The notes under the pieces: model-generated | Database searches by the model: none | Seen by the model: only the letters and a program-made list of their open reading frames with translations | Told to the model about the DNA's origin: nothing | Part shown: piece after piece, positions 57,001-57,288 of the stretch | Layout: each line of letters opens with the position of its first letter | Numbering within the stretch: the first letter of the stretch is position 1 | Made by a program: the position numbers and the translations under genes | Assembly: GCA_009746045.1 (NCBI GenBank) | Contig: RPFO01000611.1 | Coordinates: 1 to 57,288, forward strand | Direction of reading: 5' to 3' | Source: Mesostigma viride | Taxonomy: Eukaryota; Streptophyta; Mesostigmatophyceae; Mesostigmatales; Mesostigmataceae | Length of the DNA: 57,288 nt

Positions 57001-57288
57001 CCCGTTTGAAAGGTGTCGAATCGGCTCAAAACACGCGAATCTCGATTCTCCAGGATCAGGTCAGCTCCGGTGCACAAGCGCTGAGGGACAAGGAGGGTCA
57101 GTTGCAAACACAGATGGCTAATAACAAGCAGCTGCACTTGGATCTTGACGCGGCCAAGAAAACGGTGGGCGAGAAGGAGAACGAGATAGCTAACCTTACA
57201 ACAACCCTCCGGGCATGGATGGAGGGCTATGCCGCATTACAGGCGAAGGAGGCAGCCACGCAGGGCCTGCTCGACCAGGCGACACAGG
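51092..57288 (+). CDS. Very long coiled-coil protein (runs off the window)
   Basis: N-terminal frame starts MLTVPLLREMLVKTELAVMH. It changes frame at a G9 run (51362-51370), and the new frame is open to the window end: more than 2,060 residues in total. After a Pro/Ser linker come a globular part (about residues 120-370), a Pro/Thr-rich region and then, from ~residue 800, an almost unbroken heptad/hendecad coiled coil rich in Lys, Glu, Ala and Gln. An 11-residue unit (KEASAKELEET) repeats four times. No motor, kinase or other catalytic motif in the visible part. It could be a tegument-like or scaffolding protein. Minus-strand frames here are shadows. Confidence 0.8.
55008..55130 (+). repeat. 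33-bp tandem repeat in the coiled-coil gene
   Basis: Units beginning GCCTCCGCAAAAGAACTGG at 55008, 55041, 55074 and 55107; the last ends in GACGAG rather than GAAGAG. Each encodes 11 residues (a hendecad), so expansion keeps coiled-coil register. Confidence 0.95.

Noticed and set aside
53563-57137. Long minus-strand frames opposite the coiled-coil gene (for example 54546-55874)
   Set aside because: They are Leu/Phe/Cys-rich complements of a Lys/Glu/Ala-rich coiled coil and have no independent features.

Overview
The window reads as GC-rich, CpG-rich, gene-dense DNA of a large double-stranded DNA virus of the nucleocytoplasmic type (NCLDV), or an endogenised copy of one in a eukaryotic genome. 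Evidence: short intergenic spaces with genes on both strands, many lineage-specific membrane and coiled-coil proteins, an OTU-type protease, a KilA/Bro-like protein, a virus-like tRNA-Ile, a B12-dependent ribonucleotide reductase, and an uncharacterised protein resembling a conserved NCLDV family. Eukaryotic signals are superimposed: spliceosomal-type (GT-AG) introns and two Ty1/copia-like LTR retrotransposons. I cannot name the virus or host from sequence alone.

Layout. 86-6004 is a nearly perfect inverted repeat (two ~2.93 kb arms around a 61-nt spacer) carrying small basic and membrane proteins plus a motif-rich non-coding block; a third, diverged copy of that block follows at about 6185-6790. 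6834-11503 holds an Ala-rich coiled-coil protein, a PD-(D/E)XK-like nuclease and three tandem paralogues with a C-terminal Cys/His cluster. 11562-14292 is a long beta-repeat fibre-like protein (copy 1). 14322-20854 holds an OTU protein, several unknown genes and tRNA-Ile(TAT). 20998-39817 is fibre-like gene copy 2, split by a 16.4 kb LTR retrotransposon (22193-38616), whose gag is itself split by a second 8.4 kb element (28135-36518). Target-site duplications (CGAGG and TCCCG) and LTR pairs fix both insertions to the base, and removing each insert rejoins the host reading frame. 39876-43816 carries small virion-like or unknown genes. 43817-49283 is a four-exon class II ribonucleotide reductase whose three introns carry complete genes, including a deoxyribosyltransferase-like gene and a KilA-like gene. 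49381-51054 holds small membrane proteins and the NCLDV-like protein. 51092 to the window end is one very long coiled-coil protein.

How the genes fit together. The reductase supplies deoxynucleotides and one intron hosts a probable nucleotide-salvage gene on the opposite strand. The fibre-like pair and the many membrane/coiled-coil proteins suggest virion structure. A short N-terminal Cys/His module recurs in at least four otherwise unrelated proteins.

Caveat. Many genes are broken by one-base indels, mostly at C/G/A/T homopolymers, and the palindrome arms differ from each other mainly at such runs. I think many are sequencing errors, so annotated breaks should not be read as pseudogenes without read-level checks.
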